Made by a program: the position numbers and the translations under genes. From Enteractinococcus fodinae (lineage in GTDB: Bacteria > Actinomycetota > Actinomycetes > Actinomycetales > Micrococcaceae), in NCBI RefSeq assembly GCF_031458395.1, contig NZ_JAVDYJ010000001.1:1612001-1676000 (forward strand): a stretch of 64,000 nucleotides of DNA, read 5' to 3'. Numbering within the stretch: position 1 is the stretch's first letter; every line of letters begins with the position of its first letter. This document shows, piece after piece, positions 33,670-41,914 of this stretch. The notes beneath the pieces are model-generated. The model had not been told where the DNA came from. It did not search any database and was given only the letters and a program-made list of their open reading frames with translations.

Positions 33670-34685
33670 AAATTTCACCCACCATCGCTGAATACCACAC
33701 CGGTGATTATTCCGGCCACCGGGTCCTGGTGACCGGTGCCTCCGGAGTTCTCGGCTCAGGTGTCGCACACGCCCTTATGTCAGCTGGGGCAGCAGTAACC
33801 GTACTGCAACGCTCCCCCTCGGGTATATCGGGTGTTCGCGAAATCCAAGGTTCCATCACTGACCCAAACACTGTGGCGGCAGCCGTGAGCGGGATCGACT
33901 CCGTCATACATATCGCTGCGAAAGTTTCTGTCTCAGGGCCCTTGGCTGAATACGAGCAGGTCAACGTGGAAGGCACCCGTCTGCTGCTGAACGCCGCCCA
34001 GGACGCCGGCGTGCAACGCTGGGTGCACATCTCCTCGCCTTCTGTGGCACATAGTGGGTCATCCATCATAGGTGCTGATGCGCAGCCGGCCGATCCTGCC
34101 ACCGCACGCGGTCACTATGCTGCGACCAAAGCCGCAGGGGAACTCCTAGCGCTGGCAGCAGACTCTCCTGCTTTTCGGGTGCTTGTCCTGCGGCCCCATC
34201 TGATGTGGGGGCCGGGTGACACGCAGCTGACTGAGCGCATAATCGATCGGGCAAAACAAAATCGCTTGCCACTTCTGGATGGCGGTACGGCCCTGGTGGA
34301 CACGTTGTTTTCAATCAACGCGGTCGAGGCCATCGTGGCCGGGCTCGATGCTGTCGATAGAGTCCATGGCGAGGCGTTAGTCCTGACGAACGGTCAGCCA
34401 CGCCCCATCGGAGAAATGATCCGGAGGATCGCTGTCGCTGGTGGAGCTCAGGAACCCACACTGAACTTGCCTTCTGGACTTGCTAAGGCCGCAGGCTCGC
34501 TCATCGAGATCTTCTGGGATGCCGAGCAACGCGGGGATGAGCCTCCCATTACTCGCTTCTTGGCAGAGCAGATGTCGACAGCGCATTGGTTCGACCAGCG
34601 CAGAACCCAAGAAGTCCTGCGTTGGCGACCTCGTATCTCACTGGCGGAAGGCTTTGAGCTGACTCGCCAGTACTACAACCCCTAG
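33666..34685 (+). CDS. oleD: OleD, NADPH-dependent 2-alkyl-3-ketoalkanoate reductase
   Basis: Reduces the OleA beta-keto acid to the beta-hydroxy acid used by OleC. An extended SDR/NAD-dependent epimerase-type protein of 339 residues: nucleotide-binding VLVTGASGVLGSG and active-site Tyr-x-x-x-Lys in HYAATKAAGELL, plus RPHLMWGPGDTQLTER. The ATG at 33666 overlaps the oleBC stop (ATGA); the open frame extends upstream to 33621 inside oleBC but without family similarity. The stop TAG at 34683-34685 overlaps the parE stop on the other strand: the CTAG at 34682-34685 serves both. No terminator fits there. Confidence 0.93.
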   Translation: MKISPTIAEYHTGDYSGHRVLVTGASGVLGSGVAHALMSAGAAVTVLQRSPSGISGVREIQGSITDPNTVAAAVSGIDSVIHIAAKVSVSGPLAEYEQVNVEGTRLLLNAAQDAGVQRWVHISSPSVAHSGSSIIGADAQPADPATARGHYAATKAAGELLALAADSPAFRVLVLRPHLMWGPGDTQLTERIIDRAKQNRLPLLDGGTALVDTLFSINAVEAIVAGLDAVDRVHGEALVLTNGQPRPIGEMIRRIAVAGGAQEPTLNLPSGLAKAAGSLIEIFWDAEQRGDEPPITRFLAEQMSTAHWFDQRRTQEVLRWRPRISLAEGFELTRQYYNP

Positions 34686-36787
34686 GCGTCGATCTCTTCG
34701 CGGTCGAGCTCTTCAGCGCCAGAGATGATGAAGTCTCGCCGGGGTGCTACATGCCGACCCATCAAGAGTTCAAAGATCTCTTCGGCTTTCTCCGTCTCTT
34801 CGATATTTACTCGGCGTAGCATGCGGTAGCGCGGATCCATAGTGGTTTCGGATAGCTGATCAGCATCCATCTCACCCAGACCCTTGTACCGCTGAATCGG
34901 CTCTTTGATCTTGCGACCTTCTGCTGCCAGGCGATCCAATACTTCGTGAAGCTCTTGTTCAGAGTACGTGTAAATGACCTCGTTAGGTTTTGACCCTGGG
35001 TTCACAACTTCCACACGATGTAAGGGTGGGACGGCGGCATACACTCGGCCGGCTTCCACCATCGGGCGCATGTATCGGAAAAACAAGGTGAGCAACAAGG
35101 TTCGGATATGGGCACCGTCCACATCGGCATCGGTCATCAAAATCACTTTGCCGTACCGAGCTTCGGAAAGATCGAAGCTGCGTCCCGAGCCGCCTCCGAC
35201 TACTTGAATGAGCGCAGAGGACTCAGCATTATTGAGCATCTCACCGACTGAAGCTTTTTGAACATTGAGAATCTTGCCCCGAATCGGTAGCAATGCTTGG
35301 TAGTCCGAAGAACGAGCCAGCTTTGCGGTGCCCAGCGCCGAATCACCTTCGACGATGAATAGCTCGGTATTTTCTACCTCGTTGGAGCGGCAGTCGGCCA
35401 ATTTCGCGGGCAACGATGAAGTTTCCAGGGCTGTTTTGCGTCGCTGATTTTCTTTGGCGGTTCGAGCCATGATGCGTGACTTCATTTCGGCCACGACTTT
35501 TTCCAACAGGGCATCGACCTGCTGCTTCTCAGCACGCTTGCGAGACTGCAGAATCTCACTCAGTCGATCAGCTACGACCTTTGATACGATCTGTCGCGCC
35601 GCAGGTGTCCCAAGTACCTCCTTGGTCTGACCTTCGAACTGTGGTTCAGCAAGCCGAACCGTGACAATAGCGGTGAGACCGGCCAAAATATCATCTTTTT
35701 CGACACGGGTATTCCCTGCTTTGAGGCGCCGGGCGTTGCTTTCGACCGCCTTCCGAAATACGCGTGTGAGAGCCTGCTCGAAGCCAGTGTTATGTGATCC
35801 ACCTTTGGGCGTGGCGATGATGTTCACAAAACTGCGGATCTTCGTGTCGTAGCCGACGTCCCACCGCAGTGCGACATCAACCTCGCAGGTTCGCTCGACA
35901 TCTTGCATGTGAGCCTGTCCGGAGCTATCCAATACCGGGACCCGCTCGGTGAAGTTCCCTTCGCCGTGTAAGCGCCAGACGTCGGTAACCGGGTTCAACT
36001 GTGATAGGTGTTCAACGAATTCAGCAATGCCGCCATCGAATTGGAAGACCTCTTCGTGGGTCCCATGCTCGCCGGCGGTACCAGCTAGACGTCGTTCATC
36101 TCGTACTGCAATACGTAGACCAGGGATTAAGTATGCGGTTTGACGGGCCCGTTGTTCGAGTTCTTCATACAGAAAAGTCGCTTCGGGAGTGAAGATCTGG
36201 GTATCTGCCCAGTACCGCACTTTGGTACCGGTACGTCCCCGTTTGGCTTTCCCGACGACGGCCACTTCAGCACCGGTCTCTTGAGGCGTAAATTCGGCGT
36301 CGGGGCGAGGCTTGCCCTGGTCTGAAAAATGCCCTGGCTTACCGCGCTGGAAACTGAGTTGATGGACTTTTCCGCCTCGGATCACCTGTACGTCAAGCCG
36401 TGACGATAAAGCGTTGACGACGGCAGCCCCTACACCGTGAAGCCCGCCGGCTGCAGCATACGAATCGGAGCTGAACTTACCACCGGCGTGAAGTTTCGTG
36501 AACACTACTTCGACACCAGATAAGCCGGTCCGAGGTTCGATGTCGACCGGGATACCACGACCGTTATCTTCGACTTCAACCGAGCCGTCAGCAAACAATG
36601 TGATCTCAATAGACTGGCCGTAACCAGCTAAGGCTTCGTCCACCGAGTTATCGATAATTTCCCACAAGCAATGCATTAACCCGCGAGAGTCTGTCGACCC
36701 AACGTACATGCCGGGGCGCTTGCGCACGGCTTCCAAACCTTCTAAGACAGAAAGGTTGCGTGCGCTGTACTCGGATGTTTTGACCAC
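34682..36787 (-). CDS. parE: DNA topoisomerase IV subunit B ParE
   Basis: ATPase subunit of topoisomerase IV, about 701 residues. GHKL ATPase motifs: DNSVDEALAGYG (N box), VEDNGRGIPVDIEPRTGLSGVEVVFTKLHAGGKF (G1/G2), and GLHGVGAAVVNALSSRLDVQV. TOPRIM region: LFIVEGDSALGTAKLARSS, with Mg-binding MTDADVDGAHIRTLLLT. C-terminal RYKGLGEMDADQL. The start is taken as GTG at 36787 (VVKTSEYSARNLSVLEGLEAVRKRPGM) with AAAGGGA ten bases upstream; the open frame continues to 36874, but without family similarity. It is convergent with oleD and divergent from the DUF7455 gene. Confidence 0.95.
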   Translation of the reverse strand: MVKTSEYSARNLSVLEGLEAVRKRPGMYVGSTDSRGLMHCLWEIIDNSVDEALAGYGQSIEITLFADGSVEVEDNGRGIPVDIEPRTGLSGVEVVFTKLHAGGKFSSDSYAAAGGLHGVGAAVVNALSSRLDVQVIRGGKVHQLSFQRGKPGHFSDQGKPRPDAEFTPQETGAEVAVVGKAKRGRTGTKVRYWADTQIFTPEATFLYEELEQRARQTAYLIPGLRIAVRDERRLAGTAGEHGTHEEVFQFDGGIAEFVEHLSQLNPVTDVWRLHGEGNFTERVPVLDSSGQAHMQDVERTCEVDVALRWDVGYDTKIRSFVNIIATPKGGSHNTGFEQALTRVFRKAVESNARRLKAGNTRVEKDDILAGLTAIVTVRLAEPQFEGQTKEVLGTPAARQIVSKVVADRLSEILQSRKRAEKQQVDALLEKVVAEMKSRIMARTAKENQRRKTALETSSLPAKLADCRSNEVENTELFIVEGDSALGTAKLARSSDYQALLPIRGKILNVQKASVGEMLNNAESSALIQVVGGGSGRSFDLSEARYGKVILMTDADVDGAHIRTLLLTLFFRYMRPMVEAGRVYAAVPPLHRVEVVNPGSKPNEVIYTYSEQELHEVLDRLAAEGRKIKEPIQRYKGLGEMDADQLSETTMDPRYRMLRRVNIEETEKAEEIFELLMGRHVAPRRDFIISGAEELDREEIDA

Positions 36788-37210
36788 GTGGTGTTTGTCC
36801 CTTTCGGAGGCAGTTCGATTGGCACGGCATTGTCGAGCGGAATCGCAGAAGTTCAGATGCCGTTTACGTTTCAATTGTCATTAGTAAGAATAACGGGTTG
36901 ACCGCTGGGATGGATGTTTTTGGAGCTGTCTTGAACTATAAGCCGAATTGGGCGGAGCGAGCTTTCGCCGCTCGCGTATGGCGTTCACCAGATCTTTGCG
37001 AAAGCTCAAGGAACTGGCAATATAGACCCACTTGGTCATGCATGCATGACCGTATTGCATAGTGAGCATACGCTTTGTTCGCCGGTGGCTAGGTCAGCAT
37101 CTTCGGGCATAAACCAGATAATCGGTGCGTTGTTCTACACAGCAATAAAATAACCTGTCAGGATGGAAGGACCAACCTAACAGAGTTTGGACCACAAATT
37201 AGGAGGCCCA
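36788..37210. other. 423-bp intergenic region between divergent parE and DUF7455
   Basis: No gene is supported: the only open frame of note (36881-37069, minus) has no domain or codon support. Features seen: a short hairpin GCGAGC / GCTCGC near 36958-36976 and a perfect 18-bp palindrome at 37034-37051. Then CGTAT / ATACG (37051-37072), and an AT-rich area (ACAGCAATAAAATAACCT) ahead of DUF7455 that may hold its promoter. Confidence 0.5.
37034..37051. promoter_or_regulatory. perfect 18-bp palindrome, candidate operator
   Basis: GGTCATGCATGCATGACC is exactly self-complementary with no spacer. It is centred about 170 bp upstream of the DUF7455 start and 255 bp from the parE start. Length and symmetry fit a dimeric repressor site; the regulator is unknown. 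Confidence 0.5.
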
Positions 37211-37432
37211 ATGTCCACGGCAACTAGTCTTGAGCAACCTACCCTCAACGCCGCCGATCGTTGCGACCGTTGCGGAGCCCAAGCTTACGTTCGTGCAGTA
37301 CTACCATCGGGTGGCCAACTGTACTTCTGTGCTCACCATGCGCGCCAGGTTGAAGAGAGCCTTCGTCCACAAGCCGCCATGTGGCAGGATGAAACCAGTC
37401 GTCTCGAGGAAGAACGTTCTACAAGCTTATAA
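37211..37432 (+). CDS. DUF7455 small zinc-finger-like protein
   Basis: A 73-residue protein that begins MSTATSLEQPTLNAADRCDRCGAQAYVRAVLPSGGQLYFCAHH. A CxxC pair (CDRC) and a later Cys-x-x-His (CAHH) suggest a small zinc ribbon. The family is found between parE and the principal sigma factor gene in many actinobacteria, the same place as here. No function is known. The ATG at 37211 has AGGAGG seven bases upstream; the open frame extends to 37187 but without Shine-Dalgarno. Confidence 0.85.
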   Translation: MSTATSLEQPTLNAADRCDRCGAQAYVRAVLPSGGQLYFCAHHARQVEESLRPQAAMWQDETSRLEEERSTSL

Positions 37433-37481
37433 TCGAAGCTACGTGAAGCTTCGGACTTAATAACAGCATATTTGCGTCAAG

Positions 37482-37528
37482 AAAAAATCCGGGCCGTTCC
37501 CATATTGGGAAACGACCCGGATTTTTTT
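37482..37528. terminator. bidirectional terminator between DUF7455 and sigA
   Basis: A long hairpin pairs TCCGGG (37488-37493) with CCCGGA (37516-37521) and continues with CGTTCCCA / TGGGAA(A)CG, with one mismatch and one bulge. It is flanked by A6 on the left and T7 on the right, so it can end transcripts of both convergent genes. Confidence 0.9.
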
Positions 37529-37598
37529 GTTCCTCTATAAGAAACTTCGAGAGCAGCAAGCATTTATAGCGTCGCTGCCCTCAGCGGATCCTGTCGGT

Positions 37599-38897
37599 TT
37601 ACTCGAGGTAGTCGCGCAGCACCTGCGAGCGTGATGGGTGGCGAAGTTTCGACATGGTCTTTGATTCGATCTGACGAATACGTTCACGGGTGACACCGTA
37701 CACTTTGCCGATTTCATCCAATGTCTTGGGCTGTCCGTCAGTCAAACCGAAGCGCATCGCCACGACGCCAGCTTCGCGTTCTGACAAAGTATCGAGCACC
37801 GAATGTAGCTGTTCCTGCAGCAACGTGAAGCCCACCGCATCAGCTGGCACGACAGCCTCAGAGTCTTCGATGAGGTCACCGAACTCAGAGTCACCGTCTT
37901 CACCCAGTGGGGTGTGCAGTGAGATTGGCTCGCGTCCATATTTTTGAACTTCGATGACCTTTTCAGGTGTCATATCGAGTTCAGTACCCAACTCTTCAGG
38001 AGTGGGCTCACGGCCGAGATCCTGCAACATCTGACGCTGCACACGTGCCAGTTTGTTGATCACTTCTACCATGTGCACCGGAATACGAATGGTGCGAGCC
38101 TGATCGGCCATGGCACGGGTGATCGCCTGACGAATCCACCACGTGGCATAGGTCGAGAACTTGAAGCCTTTCGTGTAGTCGAATTTTTCGACTGCACGGA
38201 TGAGACCGAGGTTTCCTTCTTGAATGAGGTCTAAGAAGAGCATGCCTCGACCGGTGTAGCGTTTTGCCAGCGATACCACGAGTCGTAGGTTGGCTTCCAA
38301 CAGGTGGTTTTTCGCACGGCGGCCATCAGCGATAATCAGTTGCATGTCGCGCCGTAGCCGCGCATCAGTGATCTCGTCCTGTTGCATTTTGTGCTCAGCA
38401 TAGAGTCCGGCTTCAATGCGAGTGGCAAGATCTACTTCTTCTTCGGCATTAAGAAGCGCGACTTTCCCGATCTGCTTCAGATAGTCCTTGACCGGGTCCG
38501 CTGTGGCACCAACGATGTTGACTGCTCTTTGCTGAGGAGCATCTTCTTCGGTTTCAGAAACAACGAAGCCGCCGGCCCTGATCGCGGATGCCACGTCGGG
38601 TTTCTCGGGACCCGCTGTTTCTTTGATCTCAGCTACTTCGTCGTCTTCGGCCAGGTCTTCTGGCTCGTCTACTGGCTCTTCAACGTCCTCGTCAACCGCC
38701 ACAACGTCATCTTCAACATCATCAAGTGCGTCTTCCTCAACGACGATGTCATCTTCTTCATCAATCACTGGATCATCAGAAACCATAGATGCCTTCTTAC
38801 CATTGGCGGTAGCGGCTGCCTTCTTTGCAGTCCCGTCGGCTGTGGCCTGCTTCGCAGTAGTTTTCCTGGCAGTCGCCTCTTTTGGAGTAGTAGTCAC
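37599..38897 (-). CDS. sigA: principal RNA polymerase sigma factor SigA/RpoD
   Basis: The housekeeping sigma-70 factor, 432 residues. The N-terminal third is long and acidic ([13 protein letters not shown] to [16 protein letters not shown]), as in other actinobacteria. Region 1.2: [31 protein letters not shown]. Region 2: [39 protein letters not shown]. Region 3: [19 protein letters not shown]. Region 4: [29 protein letters not shown]. The GTG start at 38897 has AAGGA five bases upstream. A 286-bp leader with a perfect palindrome lies upstream, before DUF4192. Confidence 0.97.
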   Translation of the reverse strand: MTTTPKEATARKTTAKQATADGTAKKAAATANGKKASMVSDDPVIDEEDDIVVEEDALDDVEDDVVAVDEDVEEPVDEPEDLAEDDEVAEIKETAGPEKPDVASAIRAGGFVVSETEEDAPQQRAVNIVGATADPVKDYLKQIGKVALLNAEEEVDLATRIEAGLYAEHKMQQDEITDARLRRDMQLIIADGRRAKNHLLEANLRLVVSLAKRYTGRGMLFLDLIQEGNLGLIRAVEKFDYTKGFKFSTYATWWIRQAITRAMADQARTIRIPVHMVEVINKLARVQRQMLQDLGREPTPEELGTELDMTPEKVIEVQKYGREPISLHTPLGEDGDSEFGDLIEDSEAVVPADAVGFTLLQEQLHSVLDTLSEREAGVVAMRFGLTDGQPKTLDEIGKVYGVTRERIRQIESKTMSKLRHPSRSQVLRDYLE

Positions 38898-39183
38898 TCA
38901 GGTCCTTTCCTCATTGGCAGCCGTATGAGTAGTAAGCTCACACACGATCAACACACCTATGACCCTGTCAAGTCCATGTTGAAGTAATCACTGTTTCCGT
39001 CAAACGCCAGATGCGTTTGACCGTCGCAGGATCCATGGATGCAGGGTCTCTGGTGTGTATAACGCGCAAGGTGATGGAATTGTTCCCATCGTGACAAAAA
39101 CTTTGGAAAAGTTTTCCACACAGCCGTTAGAACAAGACATTATGCCACAATCTCAGGGATTTCGAGAGGCTTCAGGCTGAAGC
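38898..39183. other. sigA upstream region
   Basis: 286 bp without a gene, holding the sigA promoter area (minus strand). Reading toward sigA, a TTGACA is visible (plus 38965-38970 complement) but no clear -10 at standard distance. A perfect 9-bp inverted repeat lies at 38999-39021. The DUF4192 stop codon is at the right edge. Confidence 0.45.
38999..39021. promoter_or_regulatory. perfect inverted repeat upstream of sigA
   Basis: GTCAAACGC (38999-39007), CAGAT spacer, GCGTTTGAC (39013-39021). Perfect 9-bp arms with a 5-base gap, about 100 bp upstream of the sigA start. The lack of a T-run argues against a terminator. It could be an operator for a dimeric regulator or a leader stem. Confidence 0.5.
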
Positions 39184-40539
39184 CTATGCGGCGTGTTGCG
39201 GACTCCAGGCGCAGTCTACGCGAATGGCCCACTCGGCGACTGTCCCAAGCTCGAGAAGTCGTTCTAAAATCACGAGCAATTGATCAGCTGGAAAGTGCTT
39301 GCGCGCTTGTCGAACATATGTGAGGGCGACACTGCCGCGACCGCGAACCCACTCGATCCATACCAACATTCCGGCAAGCGCACCTGCCGACCGCCCATCG
39401 GATAGTGGCAGCAGCAGACGACATAACCGCTCTAGTTCAGCGATACGCTGCCAGTTCGGAGCCCGTTGAGACCGCCCTTTCAGGCCTTCTTGCACTGTCG
39501 TTCCGTCAGAGAGATTGCCATGGACCTCAGCAATGGCGGCCAGCTGTGCAGGGAATGTGTGAAGTCCTACCATTCCTTTGATCGCGGTTGGAAGGTCAAA
39601 ACAGGCTATCGCCACTAGCGCATCACGGATAGCTCGATGCTCAACCGCTGACAGCAGTTGTGCCACCTGATCCGAGTGGAGCATGGCGGGTCCTGCGCTG
39701 AGTCGCTGGTCCCATAGCTGCAACCAATTCAGGACCACCTGCGGGCGGTGGAGCAGAAGCTCCTGGGTATCTGGCTCTTCTTGGGTAAGTTCCGTAGCGG
39801 TTGGCGGGAAGACGAGCGGTCGAGGCGTGTTATCCGGCTTTGCGTCTGAGTCTTCGCGCGGAGCCAGCGCTTGGTAAATTTCAGTTGCTTGAGGATCACC
39901 AATCGGCTCTCCTTGCACGACACATTCGATGGTCTCAGGACATCGGAGGTGCCACAACATCTCATGATGTATCAACCATGATTCCTGCACAGGTATGCCC
40001 TGGAGCGCGAATTGGGCGGAAATAACGGAATTGGCCGTGCCCATCACTGCGAGCGCTTGTTGGTCTGACACCGTGACATCGTCGGCGATGTAGATCACGA
40101 GACAGGACGTTGTGGAGGGCTCCCGCGCCATGACCTCGCCGAGCTGCCGACCTATGCTGATGAACTCTAATTCTTGGTCTTCTGTCATACCGAAGTCCAT
40201 ATAGGTCACGCTTTCAGGCGTATCACAGCGTGCCATGTGTTGGAGGCTCTCAGGGAGGTCGCACCGGACGACGGTCGACATTTGAGTGTCGGCGAAGGCC
40301 ACGACCGCTATAGAGTTGCGCGGCTGAAATCCTAGGGTGCACGCAATATAGGCTAAGACATCCGCTGAGGTGTCGACCTGCAATGGCTGTGAGGCTTGGG
40401 GGTTTGGTTCTTGTCTGTTAGCACCGGGCGCTTCAGAGGGTACTGCAAATAATGGGGTGGGTTTTGAAAAAAGATCGGATTGAGATTCAGGATAGTCCGG
40501 GTGGTTTTTGTAGTGATCCATGCCTACAGCATGAATCAC
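39184..40539 (-). CDS. DUF4192 domain-containing protein
   Basis: A 451-residue protein of the actinobacterial DUF4192 family, of unknown function. The N-terminal signature is DVLAYIACTLGFQPRNSIAVVAF, near residue 60-80, followed by VRCDLPESLQ. The first 45 residues are low-complexity Pro/Gln/Asn-rich. The C-terminal half (RAIRDALVAIACFDLP to ERLLELGTVAEWAI) is helical, with a segment WIEWVRGRGSVALTYVRQA. An alternative ATG at 40521 (MDHYKNHPDYPESQSD) is the more usual start in this family. It lies upstream of sigA and downstream of PAC2, all minus strand. Confidence 0.85.
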   Translation of the reverse strand: MIHAVGMDHYKNHPDYPESQSDLFSKPTPLFAVPSEAPGANRQEPNPQASQPLQVDTSADVLAYIACTLGFQPRNSIAVVAFADTQMSTVVRCDLPESLQHMARCDTPESVTYMDFGMTEDQELEFISIGRQLGEVMAREPSTTSCLVIYIADDVTVSDQQALAVMGTANSVISAQFALQGIPVQESWLIHHEMLWHLRCPETIECVVQGEPIGDPQATEIYQALAPREDSDAKPDNTPRPLVFPPTATELTQEEPDTQELLLHRPQVVLNWLQLWDQRLSAGPAMLHSDQVAQLLSAVEHRAIRDALVAIACFDLPTAIKGMVGLHTFPAQLAAIAEVHGNLSDGTTVQEGLKGRSQRAPNWQRIAELERLCRLLLPLSDGRSAGALAGMLVWIEWVRGRGSVALTYVRQARKHFPADQLLVILERLLELGTVAEWAIRVDCAWSPQHAA

Positions 40540-40619
40540 ATGTCACAATTCCAGTCGGTCAGGTGCGCTGAATGTGGAAAACTCAAATCCGCTAATTTAC
40601 AAAGGATGCCACTTGCGAA

Positions 40620-41756
40620 TTACTCTGCATCGGGCTTTGGTTCATCGTCCTGATCGGGATCGTCCTCTGGGGCAACAAAGCCTAACGATTCTGGATCGAC
40701 CTCTGAGCGCGAGGGCCGCATGGGGTCCGTGGAGGGGCGTTTTTGTTCGAGTTGGCCGCTATCCAGTAGTGCGGAATGATCATCTGCATCTAGGCCAGCA
40801 TCATCGCGTTGGGCATGATCACTCAAGTAAGACTCGACCGCTGAACCAATCTCATCGGCATCTGGCATCTGCTCATTCGGTTTGAGCAATAAACTCCGGG
40901 CTTGGTGCTCCTGCGCATAGGCATCAAAACGCTCTTCCAAGCGCTCCAACATTGCAGAGATTTCTGGTCGGTTTTGCACCTGTGCGGCGATCTGTCGCTC
41001 CACTTCCCGACCCGATTCACGCAGTTCTTCACTGGGCAGCATCAAGTCCATTGCGGCTCCGACATACTCCAGGGCCGCTACAGCAGCTTGGGGATATGTG
41101 GCGTCCGCTAGATAATGGGGCACATGAAGGGTGTATCCGCTCACTTTGTGTCTTGCCTCAGCAGCACGTAATTCAAGAAGCTGCGCCGCACCGGCGGCGA
41201 TCCGGCCTTCTGGAGCCCAGGTGGCTAACCCTTCGAGAAGTTCCTGTGCGTTCCCGTGTGTTGTCACACCGAGAGGGCGGGTGTGAGGAACTGGCAATGG
41301 GATCGCATCGACAAAGGTGACGAGGTTGACTTCGAGTTGTTCTACCAGGAGCATGACGGCGGCGACGAAGCGATCCCACTGATAATCCGGCTCTGGCCCA
41401 CTAAGCATGAGGAAGGGTTTCTGCATCTGATCTTTGAGCAGGTGTAACTCTAATTCCGGAGCTTCGTAGTCGAAGAATTGCTCGCCATCGAAGCGCAAGT
41501 GCGGTCGCCGGGCCCGATAGTCAAGCAACTGGTCCGTGTCGAACGTGGCGATCCGTTGATGATCCAAACGCTCCAATAAGACATTTTCTAGCTGAGTAGA
41601 TACGTTGCCGGCGTCCAAGTAGCCCGAAAACACGACCAGGAGGTCTAGGCCATGTAATGCGGGGCCTTCCTCGTCCGATGCATCACGAGCTTGTGTTCCA
41701 GAGAGGAGTTCTTTAGCTGAAGACGACAATCGGATGAGATCAATCGGATCAAGCAT
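40620..41756 (-). CDS. PAC2 family protein (proteasome-assembly-chaperone-like)
   Basis: A 378-residue protein with the PAC2 fold in residues 30-290: LLVVFSGYLDAGNVSTQL, ELELHLLKDQMQKPFLMLSGPEPDYQWD, and PHYLADATYPQAAVAALEYVGAAMDLML. The C-terminal 80 residues are acidic and low-complexity (DPDQDDEPKPDAE). PAC2 family proteins in actinobacteria often neighbour sigA or proteasome genes, but no proteasome genes are in this window. Function is not defined. Divergent from pepA with 158 bp between starts. Confidence 0.88.
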   Translation of the reverse strand: MLDPIDLIRLSSSAKELLSGTQARDASDEEGPALHGLDLLVVFSGYLDAGNVSTQLENVLLERLDHQRIATFDTDQLLDYRARRPHLRFDGEQFFDYEAPELELHLLKDQMQKPFLMLSGPEPDYQWDRFVAAVMLLVEQLEVNLVTFVDAIPLPVPHTRPLGVTTHGNAQELLEGLATWAPEGRIAAGAAQLLELRAAEARHKVSGYTLHVPHYLADATYPQAAVAALEYVGAAMDLMLPSEELRESGREVERQIAAQVQNRPEISAMLERLEERFDAYAQEHQARSLLLKPNEQMPDADEIGSAVESYLSDHAQRDDAGLDADDHSALLDSGQLEQKRPSTDPMRPSRSEVDPESLGFVAPEDDPDQDDEPKPDAE

Positions 41757-41914
41757 GCAAATTCCTCACTGTTTCGGGATGGTGTCTTCCAACATTAGAC
41801 GCTATTGAGCACAACGTAGTGGATCCACCGCTTATTCCGTCACCGTTTCGGGGCTGCCTCGTTATGATGGAGTGACCATCCATTGTTATTCCGTTATCAA
41901 AAGGACGTGATTAC

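Noticed and set aside
36881-37069. Small minus-strand open frame in the parE/DUF7455 gap
   Set aside because: Low-complexity basic product, no Shine-Dalgarno, no family similarity, and it overlaps the 18-bp palindrome.
38382-38987. Plus-strand open frame opposite sigA
   Set aside because: Hydrophobic, repetitive translation caused by the reverse of the acidic sigA N-terminus; no domain or ribosome-binding site.
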